Translations under genes and position numbers: made by a program | NCBI GenBank assembly: GCA_963676415.1 | Contig: OY781097.1 | Location: 2,728,001-2,792,000 of the forward strand | Source: G963662905 sp963676415 | GTDB taxonomy: Bacteria; Bacteroidota; Bacteroidia; Bacteroidales; WRLA01 | Length of the DNA: 64,000 nucleotides | Reading direction: 5' to 3' | The notes under the pieces: model-generated | What the model saw: the letters and a program-made list of their open reading frames with translations, nothing else | Database searches by the model: none | What the model was told of the DNA's origin: nothing | Shown here: positions 34,144-42,052 of the stretch, one piece after another | Layout of the letters: each line of letters opens with the position of its first letter | How positions within the stretch are numbered: the first letter of the stretch is position 1

Positions 34144-34395
34144 ATGGAAAATAACCAAAACAATACGCTGGAAACACGCGTAAAAAACGTGATCGAACAA
34201 ATCAGGCCATACCTCAAGCAGGATGGTGGCGATATCGAATTTGTGGAGATTACCAGCGATAATACAGTTAACGTACGCCTTACAGGTGCATGTGGCTCTT
34301 GTCCTTTTAGTACAATGACACTCAAAAACGGTGTGGAAGCCACAATGAAAAAGCATATCCCTGAGGTAAAATCAGTTGAAGCTGTAAATTTGTAA
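34144..34395 (+). CDS. NifU C-terminal-domain (Nfu-type) iron-sulfur scaffold
   Basis: 83 residues, a single Nfu domain: VIEQIRPYLKQDGGDIEFVEI then VRLTGACGSCPFSTMTLKNGVE, with the cluster-binding C-x2-C in ACGSCPF. Such proteins hold a labile [4Fe-4S] cluster for transfer to apoproteins. It is coupled with apbC (30-base gap) and ends at a strong terminator, so the two form a two-gene Fe-S carrier operon. The final IPEVKSVEAVNL is the normal family end, so the gene is complete. Confidence 0.95.
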   Translation: MENNQNNTLETRVKNVIEQIRPYLKQDGGDIEFVEITSDNTVNVRLTGACGSCPFSTMTLKNGVEATMKKHIPEVKSVEAVNL

Positions 34396-34408
34396 GTATC
34401 TTAAAATT

Positions 34409-34448
34409 AAAACCTTCAGGAGGGATTTTCCTTCTGGGGGTTTTCTTT
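34409..34448 (+). terminator. Intrinsic terminator after the nifU-type gene
   Basis: AAAACCTTCAG pairs with CTGGGGGTTTT (with G-U pairs), with an inner GGAGG/CCTTC stem, followed by CTTTT. It closes the apbC-nifU operon. Confidence 0.75.
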
Positions 34449-34565
34449 TGCCAAAAAAAAGGTTTTATGAAACAAGCATGATAAAAATAATCATTAACAC
34501 ACTTGATAATGATTATCTTTATCATGCGGTTACATCCCACCTATGAAAATCAAAATTATAAACGG

Positions 34566-35078
34566 ATGAAAAAATATTTTTTCCTGGTTTTATTCATGTT
34601 TGCTTTCGTGATTTCTGCATCATCACAGGCAATAGTAGAAGAGGATGAAGAACGCGGCATCAAATATCTGGTAGGTGAATGCAGCGATCAGGATTGGGCG
34701 AAAGTCGGTTTTGACACTTATCTTGATGATGGTTTTGCCGAATATCAGCCCAATGAAACTTTGCTCGATAGCTTAAAGTTGATGCAGATGCCGGACAACA
34801 TTTTGATTGTGCTGGCTACCTGGTGCCACGATTCGCAGGTTCAGGTGCCACGGTTTTTACGTGTTTTGCAAGATGCCGGCTATCCCGAATCTTCTGTGAA
34901 AGTGCTTGCAGTTGACCTGAAGAAAAAAGCCGGCGATCTGGATATCAGTGAATTGAACATTGAGCGTGTGCCTACGTTTATATTTTATGATGACCAAAAA
35001 GAGATCGGGCGCATTATCGAAACACCGGTGAATACGCTGGAGATGGATTTTTACCAGATTTTAAGGAATAAACGATAA
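34566..35078 (+). CDS. Thioredoxin-like secreted protein with a single-Cys active site
   Basis: 170 residues from the ATG at 34566, which gives a signal peptide (KKYFFLVLFMFAFVISASSQ). The thioredoxin fold is seen at about 75-170: ILIVLATWCHDSQVQVPRFLRVL, VKVLAVDLKKK and the cis-Pro loop ERVPTFIFYDDQKEIGRI. The active site reads WCHDSQ, so the second Cys of CxxC is missing, as in a group of Bacteroidota thioredoxin-like proteins. Single-Cys forms cannot carry out simple dithiol exchange and may act in mixed-disulfide or peroxide chemistry. It abuts panC (1-base gap), a coupling of unclear meaning. The N-terminal 50 residues are not recognised. Confidence 0.78.
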   Translation: MKKYFFLVLFMFAFVISASSQAIVEEDEERGIKYLVGECSDQDWAKVGFDTYLDDGFAEYQPNETLLDSLKLMQMPDNILIVLATWCHDSQVQVPRFLRVLQDAGYPESSVKVLAVDLKKKAGDLDISELNIERVPTFIFYDDQKEIGRIIETPVNTLEMDFYQILRNKR

Positions 35079-35079
35079 A

Positions 35080-35931
35080 ATGGAACTGATTAAAAAACGC
35101 GCGGAACTCGCCGGAATAATTGAGCGTTTGCGCAGCGAAGGAAAGCAAATTGGCTTTGTGCCCACTATGGGCGCTTTGCATGAAGGACATTTATCCTTAA
35201 TTCGTGCTGCTGCTGAATGCGATGTTGTGGTCTGCAGCATTTTCGTGAACCCTGTGCAGTTTAATGATGCGTCGGATCTGAAAAAATATCCCCGCATCCT
35301 GGATCAGGACATGGCATTGCTTTCCACTGAAAAGTGCGATTATGTTTTTGCGCCATCTGTAGAGGAAATGTATCCCGAAGCTCCTGAAGAAAAATACGAT
35401 TTCGGGGCATTGGAGCGCGTGATGGAAGGAGCACACCGCCCGGGACATTTTAATGGTGTTGCGGTTGTGGTGAAACGGCTCTTTGATATGGTGTGCCCGC
35501 ACAAAGCGTATTTTGGATTAAAAGATTTTCAGCAATTGCGTATCATTGAAAAGCTTGTGGAAACGGAGCAGATTCCGGTGGAAATTGTGCCCTGTCCCAT
35601 CGTGCGCGAAAATGATGGCCTGGCAATGAGTTCACGAAACCGCAGGCTTAAAGAAGAGGAACGGGCCATTGCTCCGCAGATTCACCGTATTTTGAAAGAA
35701 TCAGTGGTGCATTACAGGCATGCAGGTATATCTCAATGCATGGACTGGGTGCACGATCAGATTGGGCAAATCCCGGAATTTCGCCTGGAGTATTTTCAGA
35801 TTGTTGAGCGCGAAAGCTTACAGCCTGTTGCAGAAGGAGATGGAAGCAGGCAGCATGTGGGTTGCATCGCGCTGCATTTGGGCAATGTGCGCCTGATCGA
35901 CAATATCGATTATTCGCAAAGCGTTCAATAA
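35080..35931 (+). CDS. panC: Pantoate-beta-alanine ligase (pantothenate synthetase)
   Basis: 283 residues. It joins pantoate and beta-alanine with ATP to make pantothenate, the precursor of CoA. Signatures seen: FVPTMGALHEGHLSLIRAA (HIGH-type motif), IFVNPVQFNDASDLKKYPR, GHFNGVAVVVKRLFDMVCPHKAYFGLKDFQQLRII and the KMSKS-like MSSRNRRL. It starts immediately after the thioredoxin-like gene. panD, which makes the beta-alanine substrate, follows on the same strand after 49 bases but has its own promoter element. panB is not in the window. Confidence 0.96.
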   Translation: MELIKKRAELAGIIERLRSEGKQIGFVPTMGALHEGHLSLIRAAAECDVVVCSIFVNPVQFNDASDLKKYPRILDQDMALLSTEKCDYVFAPSVEEMYPEAPEEKYDFGALERVMEGAHRPGHFNGVAVVVKRLFDMVCPHKAYFGLKDFQQLRIIEKLVETEQIPVEIVPCPIVRENDGLAMSSRNRRLKEEERAIAPQIHRILKESVVHYRHAGISQCMDWVHDQIGQIPEFRLEYFQIVERESLQPVAEGDGSRQHVGCIALHLGNVRLIDNIDYSQSVQ

Positions 35932-35965
35932 TCGTACAGAGGATGATATTAACTCAATAATTTCT

Positions 35966-35974
35966 TAATTTTGC
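35966..35974 (+). promoter_or_regulatory. Bacteroidota -7 promoter element directly before panD
   Basis: TAATTTTGC fits TAnnTTTG and ends only six bases before the panD ATG. A transcript from here would be almost leaderless. Confidence 0.45.
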
Positions 35975-35980
35975 CGCATT

Positions 35981-36325
35981 ATGTTTATTGATATATTAAA
36001 ATCAAAAATCCACCGGGCCACCATTACGGAAGCAGATATGAATTATATTGGTTCCATTACCATTGATGAAAATATGATGGATGCTGTTGATCTCATTGAA
36101 AATGAGCGTGTTCATATTTACGACATCTCCAATGGCGAACGTTTTGATACATACGTAATCAAAGGCGAACGTGGTTCAGGCATCATCGGGATAAACGGAG
36201 CGGCTGCTCGTAAGGTCGCCCCCGGCGATCTGGCCATTATCGTTTCTTATGCTTCCATGGATGCCGAAGAAGCAAAAACTTTCAAACCAAAAATTATCTT
36301 CCCCGGCGCGAATAACAAAATTTAG
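35981..36325 (+). CDS. panD: Aspartate 1-decarboxylase
   Basis: 114 residues, the proenzyme length. It self-cleaves at the Gly-Ser bond in MNYIGSITID (about residues 24-25), leaving a pyruvoyl group that decarboxylates aspartate to beta-alanine. Other family features are the N-terminal KSKIHRATITEAD with catalytic Lys, YVIKGERGSG, INGAAARKVAPGDLAIIVSYA and a C-terminal strand ending FPGANNK. It supplies PanC, encoded just upstream. A membrane protein gene starts five bases after its stop. Confidence 0.96.
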   Translation: MFIDILKSKIHRATITEADMNYIGSITIDENMMDAVDLIENERVHIYDISNGERFDTYVIKGERGSGIIGINGAAARKVAPGDLAIIVSYASMDAEEAKTFKPKIIFPGANNKI

Positions 36326-36329
36326 GCTT

Positions 36330-37334
36330 TTGACAAAAAAGATACTATCTGTACTGCAATATCTTGTTTTCCTTTCACTGGGCGTGCTGCTTTTGTGGCT
36401 GGTGTTTCGTAAACTCAATATCCATACAGTGCTGGAAGAAATGCGCGGAGCAAACTTTTGGTGGCTGGGCCTGAGTATGGTTTTTGGTATTATCTCACAC
36501 GTTTTCAGGGCAATGAGGTGGAATATACTCATCGAACATATGGGCTATAGAACAAAAACCAGTACGACATTTTTTGCTGTAATGATTGGTTATCTGGCAA
36601 ATACCGCTGTTCCGCGTCTCGGCGAAGTGACTCGTTGCGGCGTGCTGAGCCGTAAAACCAAAGTTCCTTTCGACAGCCTCGTGGGAAGTGTGATTGCAGA
36701 ACGGATTTTTGATCTTTTTGTACTGCTCTTCCTGATCTTCCTCGTGATTGTTTTCCAAATGGAGCTTCTGGGGCAATTTCTTGATAAATATCTTTTGGTG
36801 CCTTTGGAACAGCAAGTGGGGCATAGCTACGGCCCGATTTTATTGATTTTAGGCTTGGTGGTTTTATTGGCTGCAACGGGTTTTATAATCTATCGTTATG
36901 TTTTCCCGCGGCTGACCAAATATGTGTTTTTCAAGAAGATTTATTCTTTTCTACAGGGATTGATCAATGGCGCCAAAACCATTTATCAGATCCGGCAAAA
37001 AGCACTTTTCCTGTTTTATACTTTTATGGTTTGGCTGATGTACACCCTGATGGTGTATGTGCCGTTTTATTCTCTTGGCGAAACATCCCATCTTGATCTC
37101 ATTGATGGCCTGACGGTTATGACCATTGGCAGCCTCGGTATGGTGGCTCCGGTTCCGGGAGGTTTGGGCGCGTATCATTTTATCGTAAAGGCAATTTTAC
37201 TCGAGATTTATAAAGTTCCGGCAGTTGCAGCAGCCTCATTTGCAACACTAACGCATGCTGCACAAACGCTTATGATCATCCTTGTGGGCAGTCTTTCCTA
37301 CCTTTACCTCTTTCTTATCGGAAAAAAGAAGTAA
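36330..37334 (+). CDS. YbhN/LPG synthase transmembrane-domain family protein
   Basis: 334 residues from a TTG at 36330, five bases after panD. The frame is open further upstream inside panD, but only the part from TKKILSVLQYLVFLSLGVLLLWLVF on is membrane-like. About eight helices follow, with the family motifs FRAMRWNILIEHMG, GYLANTAVPRLGEVTRCGVLSRKTKVPFDSLVGSVIAERIFD and the late MVAPVPGGLGAYHFIVKAI. This is the flippase-like module found alone in UPF0104 proteins and fused to the synthase in MprF. The substrate lipid is unknown. The TTG start is inferred from gene spacing. Confidence 0.85.
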   Translation: MTKKILSVLQYLVFLSLGVLLLWLVFRKLNIHTVLEEMRGANFWWLGLSMVFGIISHVFRAMRWNILIEHMGYRTKTSTTFFAVMIGYLANTAVPRLGEVTRCGVLSRKTKVPFDSLVGSVIAERIFDLFVLLFLIFLVIVFQMELLGQFLDKYLLVPLEQQVGHSYGPILLILGLVVLLAATGFIIYRYVFPRLTKYVFFKKIYSFLQGLINGAKTIYQIRQKALFLFYTFMVWLMYTLMVYVPFYSLGETSHLDLIDGLTVMTIGSLGMVAPVPGGLGAYHFIVKAILLEIYKVPAVAAASFATLTHAAQTLMIILVGSLSYLYLFLIGKKK

Positions 37335-37355
37335 ATTCGGCTGAAAAAACAGCTT

Positions 37356-37859
37356 ATGGCTTTTACCGAAAGTATTTCCACTAAAATCCGGTCGGGTGCT
37401 GACTTTGAACGCTGGCTGGCATTTTGCCGCTTTAAATCCAAAAAAATTGTTTTTACCAACGGATGTTTTGATATTCTGCATCTTGGGCATGTGGATTATT
37501 TGCGTAAAGCGCGCGATTTGGGCGATGTTTTGATTGTTGGACTGAATACAGATGCCTCAGTAAGCCGGATCAAAGGACCTTTACGTCCGGTGCAGGATGA
37601 AAAATCCCGTGCTGAACTTATGGCTTCACTGGCTTTTGTCGATGCCGTTGTGCTTTTTGATGAGCCTACACCTTATCATCTGATTAAGCAGGTGCAACCG
37701 GATATCCTGGTAAAAGGAAAAGACTATAGAGCTGAGGATGTCGTTGGTTATGATGTAGTTACGGCAAAAGGGGGTGAGGTGGTTACCATCGATCTTGTGG
37801 AAGGCTATTCCACATCGAATGTAATTGAGCGCATCATGAAAGCCGAAAAGGAGGATTAA
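37356..37859 (+). CDS. rfaE2: D-glycero-beta-D-manno-heptose 1-phosphate adenylyltransferase
   Basis: 167 residues, the standalone adenylyltransferase half of HldE. It makes ADP-heptose from heptose 1-phosphate for the LPS inner core. The nucleotidyltransferase HxGH motif is in FTNGCFDILHLGHVDYLRKARDLGD. Further family blocks are LNTDASVSRIKGPLRPVQDEKSRAELMASLAFVDAVVLFDEPTP, DILVKGKDY and the ISSSxI-like end EGYSTSNVIERIM. Its stop directly abuts the radA start codon, so the two are translationally adjacent. No kinase partner is nearby. Confidence 0.93.
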   Translation: MAFTESISTKIRSGADFERWLAFCRFKSKKIVFTNGCFDILHLGHVDYLRKARDLGDVLIVGLNTDASVSRIKGPLRPVQDEKSRAELMASLAFVDAVVLFDEPTPYHLIKQVQPDILVKGKDYRAEDVVGYDVVTAKGGEVVTIDLVEGYSTSNVIERIMKAEKED

Positions 37860-39233
37860 ATGGCAAAAACAAAAGTGAGTTTTTTCTGCCGGAATTGCGG
37901 CCATGAAAGCCCGAAATGGTTGGGGAAATGTCCTTCCTGTGGCGAATGGAATACCTTTCAGGAAGAGATTATTACGAAATCCAAAGGAAATCAAAGCAGT
38001 TTCCGTCCTGAAGATCAGGATAATCATCGGATAAAACCCGTTCCGGTTCAGGATATTGAAGCAACAAACGAAAAGCGCATCAATACAGGCAGTGAGGAGC
38101 TGAACCGCACATTGGGCGGAGGTTTGGTGCCCGGATCGTTGGTGTTGGTAGGAGGGGAGCCCGGGATTGGAAAATCGACACTGATGCTACAGATTGCCCT
38201 GAAGCTGAAGGGGAAAAAGATAATGTACATTTCAGGTGAGGAAAGTGCACGTCAGCTCCGGATGCGCGCCGAACGCATTGGCATCGAAAATGAAGCCTGT
38301 TACATCCTCACCGAAACGCGTACCCAATCCATTCTCAGCCATCTGAAAAACCAGCCTTCCGATTTGGTGGTTATCGATTCCATTCAAACCCTGCAAACGG
38401 ATTTGCTCGAATCCTCACCGGGAAGCATCAGCCAGATCAGGGAAACGGCTGCCGAATTGCTTCGCTATGCAAAAAGCTCAGGCATTCCTGTCGTACTGAT
38501 TGGTCATATCACCAAAGAAGGCAGTCTGGCAGGTCCGAAAATCCTGGAACATATGGTCGATACGGTTATCCACTTTGAAGGCGACCGGAACTATGGTTAC
38601 CGCCTGTTGCGTGCGACCAAAAACCGTTTTGGTTCTACTTCCGAGCTGGGGATTTTTGAGATGCAGGCCAATGGTTTGCGCGAAGTGACCAATCCCTCGG
38701 AAGTGTTGCTTTCTCAACGCGATGATGCTTTGAGCGGTGTTGGGATAGCTGCTACGCTCGAAGGTATGCGGCCTTTACTTATCGAAATTCAGGCGTTGGT
38801 GAGCAATGCCGCTTATGGCACGCCCCAGCGTTCTACCACAGGTTTTGATGTGCGCCGGCTGAATATGTTGCTGGCTGTTTTGGAAAAACGCAGTGGTTTC
38901 CGCTTATCGAGCAAGGATGTGTTTTTGAATGTGGCCGGAGGTTTTCGGGTGGATGACCCCGCAACGGATCTGGCCGTAATTGCTGCGGTACTTTCTTCTT
39001 CGGAGGATATTCCTGTAGATCAGAATATTTGCTTTGCTGCCGAAGTGGGACTTTCCGGGGAAATCAGGCCGGTAAACCGTATTGAAAGCCGCATCGCTGA
39101 AGCCTCAAAACTGGGTTTTGAGCAGATTTTTATTTCAAAATACGCACTCGATAAAATAGATGCTAAATCCTACAATATTCAAATTCATGCTGTAGGCAAA
39201 GTGAATGAGGTTTTTCGGTTGTTGTTTGGCTGA
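37860..39233 (+). CDS. radA: DNA repair protein RadA
   Basis: 457 residues. An N-terminal C4 zinc finger (FFCRNCGHESPKWLGKCPSCGEW) leads into a RecA-like ATPase with Walker A GGEPGIGKSTLM (about 95) and the RadA-specific KNRFGSTSELGIFEM motif. A C-terminal Lon-like domain follows (ALVSNAAYGTPQRSTTGFD, GGFRVDDPATDLAVIAAVLSS, EVGLSGEIRPVNRIESRI). RadA promotes branch migration of recombination intermediates. The start codon immediately follows the rfaE2 stop. It converges on the large T9SS cargo gene with a 2-base gap. Confidence 0.97.
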   Translation: MAKTKVSFFCRNCGHESPKWLGKCPSCGEWNTFQEEIITKSKGNQSSFRPEDQDNHRIKPVPVQDIEATNEKRINTGSEELNRTLGGGLVPGSLVLVGGEPGIGKSTLMLQIALKLKGKKIMYISGEESARQLRMRAERIGIENEACYILTETRTQSILSHLKNQPSDLVVIDSIQTLQTDLLESSPGSISQIRETAAELLRYAKSSGIPVVLIGHITKEGSLAGPKILEHMVDTVIHFEGDRNYGYRLLRATKNRFGSTSELGIFEMQANGLREVTNPSEVLLSQRDDALSGVGIAATLEGMRPLLIEIQALVSNAAYGTPQRSTTGFDVRRLNMLLAVLEKRSGFRLSSKDVFLNVAGGFRVDDPATDLAVIAAVLSSSEDIPVDQNICFAAEVGLSGEIRPVNRIESRIAEASKLGFEQIFISKYALDKIDAKSYNIQIHAVGKVNEVFRLLFG

Positions 39234-39235
39234 TT

Positions 39236-41863
39236 TTATTTTTGGCCGCTCATTAAATATACAGTTCCTTTCAGGTTGCGCTCGATCAGTCCGTTCAGGC
39301 TTTGTTCCCAAATGGTGCAGGTGTAGAAATATGTACCATCGGCACATAAACTGCTGGAACCTTCCCTTTTGCCATCCCAGTTGATTTCCGGATCATCAGT
39401 TTTAAATACAACATCGCCCCAGCGGGAAAAGATTTCGAGGTCAATTCGTTCTACACCAAGAAAGGGGAATGGGCGGAAATAATCGTTATAACCATCGCCA
39501 TTGGGCGTAAATACATTGGGCAGACGGTAGTTGAATTCCGGGCAGGAATCGGAAGTGATGCAAATTATGTTGCTCAAGTCACCCTCGTTGCGGTTGGAAT
39601 CCAATGCGCTAACGGCATAGCATCCGGTAACTGTATTGAACATAAGATGCAGAAAACTTGTGTCCGTCGCTGGGCTGGTTGAGTCCAAAAGCATAAATTC
39701 CTCTTCCTCATTTTGCTTAAAGTAAATGAAATATTTCCATGCATCGGAGGAGCAAAAATTATTGGGATTTGTCCAGAAAAGCTGGTTGGCCGATTCATCG
39801 CATAAGGTGCTTATAAAAAGCTCGGGCGGACAGGGCGGTTCATTATCAAAGGGGAAAGCGCAATGCTCCTGGCTGAAATTAATGATAGGTTCCACAAAAC
39901 CTGCTGTGCCATAGGATCCTTGTGACTCGATATAGTAGCAATAAGTTTCAAAATTGATCAATCCCGGGTCTTCATAGAAGCGATTGGATGTTTTCTGAAT
40001 AAAGGAGAAATCTGTTTCGCCTTCATTTTTGCGGTAAATCAGGAAGGTGTCTGCCGTCCAGGGAATATCCGCAGCCCAGCTCAGGCGCAAAGCCCTGTTG
40101 GCGGGTTCTATCATCAGAAATTCCGAGGAAGCGACGCTGCTGCTTCCGATATAAAAACGGTCGCCTGGACTGTCGTTATAAAAATCAATGCGATATTCCC
40201 AACTGAAATCCAGTGTGTTGAGCTGCTTGTTGTCTGTATAAAGCGTGTCGTTCAGATTTTGGGTTGAATCAATAAGTTTAAAGGTGTCTTCTGATGTTTG
40301 TTTTCTGTAAATCAGATATTTGTAAGGTCCCGGCGCTTGTTGCACATCAATCTCGCTGGGCTTGCTCCAGGCGAGAAATACCGATCCATTTGCCGCATCT
40401 GTTTTCTGAATGCTTGCATTAGTAATTACCGGTACATCTTTTTTGAGGCTGACACAATACTCATTACTGGCATATCCTTCAGCGCCGTCCGGGAAAATTG
40501 CTGTTACGACATAACAGTACAAAACGCCATGAGTCAGACCTTCGCCATGATTATCATCGCGGAAAACCGTATCTGTATTTGAAGCGCTTTCATGAATCAG
40601 GCGGAAACCGGTATAAACCGGAACGCCATTTTCGCATACATTATGCTGCCAGCCGGATTGTCCGTTTTTACGGAATAGTTTATAGCCAGAAGCGTTTGGG
40701 CAGGGGCTTTTCGACCATTTTAGAATGGCACTTTGGCCTAGAGGCTCTGCCGACAATATTTCCGGTGCAGGAGCAATGACCCTTATATTCACTGCTTTGG
40801 TATTGGTGAGATTTACGGGTGTTCCGTTATCGGTGGCTTTGAAATAGCTTTGGTAGGGCAGGCGCCTTACATGCGCACATTCCGTTTGCCATTCAAATTG
40901 CCCGTTTACTTCACCTACACCGATCACTTCTTGGAACGAGGCAGGAAAAATGGGCACTTTAAATGGCCCACCGGAAGCGCCCAGCGTAATAATATTTTCA
41001 TCAGGATCTATGGCTGTAACTGGAAAACTAAGAAATTCCCCTGCGGTCACACATGTATCATCCAGGGATTGGATAATTGGCGGTTCGTGCTGGCATGCAA
41101 CAATATTGATCTGCATATCACGCGTTACATAGCCAATACGTATTCCGTTTCGCCATTCCTCTACCAAAATGGCAATATTATATTCACCCTGCATAACAGG
41201 GGTTTCCCAGCTTAGGGTCCCGCTAATGGGATCAATTTCAAAAATTCCGGAAGTTTCCGGATAGGAATAGCCCGGGATTACTAATCCTGCTATGCCGCGG
41301 CACTGCGTTATTTTGTACGAAAGGCTGTCCCCATCGGGATCCCAGGCGCCTGCATTATGATAAAATGGCTGCCCTGCACAGCCGTCGTCCACCGGAGGGT
41401 TTAAAAGCTCCGGGGAATTATTGGTGCCCAGAAAGGGATTGATCGTGAGCATGCTTTCCACATAAATTGGGGTGTTGACCGAATTGGGAATATTGAGTAC
41501 GCCGTAATTCCGGTTGGCATCTTCCATGCTGATTTTATATGTTCCGGCCCCCGGATAGGTGTGCCGAGCCGTTGTTGCTTGATGCTCAGGGTCATAGCGA
41601 TACACGTTGCGGCTGATGAGGTTGGGGAGATTTGTTTTTTCAGTCCTCGGAAGGATGCTTGATGTGCCATCGCCCCATAAAACCTCTAGTTCAGGCCGGT
41701 CGGCAGTGCTTTCTGTGAAAGTATAGGTAACCAAGGTAATTTCATATGTATATCCTCCGATATGGCGGAAAGTGATTTCGGCTGCCCTTTGGTGTGTTGC
41801 ATGCAATTTGCTGCAAACCAGCAGTGACGTAATAAGGAATAAGATGATGTGCAGCCGTTTCAT
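39236..41863 (-). CDS. Large T9SS-exported surface protein with fibronectin-like repeats and type B sorting domain
   Basis: 875 residues. Signal peptide (1-22, KRLHIILFLITSLLVCSKLHA). Beta-sandwich domains fill the next 350 residues (ITFRHIGGYTYEITLVTYT, GCAGQPFYHNAGAWDPDGDSLSYKI). Four or more FN3-like modules follow, with LRLSWAADIPWTADTFLIYRK and VFLAWSKPSEIDVQQAPGPYKYLIYRK style repeats. The C-terminal gliding-associated domain reads LPNVFTPNGDGYNDYFRPFPF to CADGTYFYTC, the type B T9SS signal. Homologues are surface-exposed and often adhesive. The product is a likely client of the PorU/PorV system encoded at 47-56 kb. No catalytic motif is seen. Confidence 0.85.
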   Translation of the reverse strand: MKRLHIILFLITSLLVCSKLHATHQRAAEITFRHIGGYTYEITLVTYTFTESTADRPELEVLWGDGTSSILPRTEKTNLPNLISRNVYRYDPEHQATTARHTYPGAGTYKISMEDANRNYGVLNIPNSVNTPIYVESMLTINPFLGTNNSPELLNPPVDDGCAGQPFYHNAGAWDPDGDSLSYKITQCRGIAGLVIPGYSYPETSGIFEIDPISGTLSWETPVMQGEYNIAILVEEWRNGIRIGYVTRDMQINIVACQHEPPIIQSLDDTCVTAGEFLSFPVTAIDPDENIITLGASGGPFKVPIFPASFQEVIGVGEVNGQFEWQTECAHVRRLPYQSYFKATDNGTPVNLTNTKAVNIRVIAPAPEILSAEPLGQSAILKWSKSPCPNASGYKLFRKNGQSGWQHNVCENGVPVYTGFRLIHESASNTDTVFRDDNHGEGLTHGVLYCYVVTAIFPDGAEGYASNEYCVSLKKDVPVITNASIQKTDAANGSVFLAWSKPSEIDVQQAPGPYKYLIYRKQTSEDTFKLIDSTQNLNDTLYTDNKQLNTLDFSWEYRIDFYNDSPGDRFYIGSSSVASSEFLMIEPANRALRLSWAADIPWTADTFLIYRKNEGETDFSFIQKTSNRFYEDPGLINFETYCYYIESQGSYGTAGFVEPIINFSQEHCAFPFDNEPPCPPELFISTLCDESANQLFWTNPNNFCSSDAWKYFIYFKQNEEEEFMLLDSTSPATDTSFLHLMFNTVTGCYAVSALDSNRNEGDLSNIICITSDSCPEFNYRLPNVFTPNGDGYNDYFRPFPFLGVERIDLEIFSRWGDVVFKTDDPEINWDGKREGSSSLCADGTYFYTCTIWEQSLNGLIERNLKGTVYLMSGQK

Positions 41864-42052
41864 TATGTATTTTTGTGTATCGAAAAACCAAAATTAAAAA
41901 ATTACCGCTTCCTTTTCCTGTATTACCGTTATTTACTGCTCTTTTTCTTTGGGCAGGATGTTATTTTGGCTTAATTTTGTTAACCTACAAACGAGATGGT
42001 ATTTAATCGGCCGTGTCGAATTTTAAACAGCTCATGCACTAAAAATAAAAAT

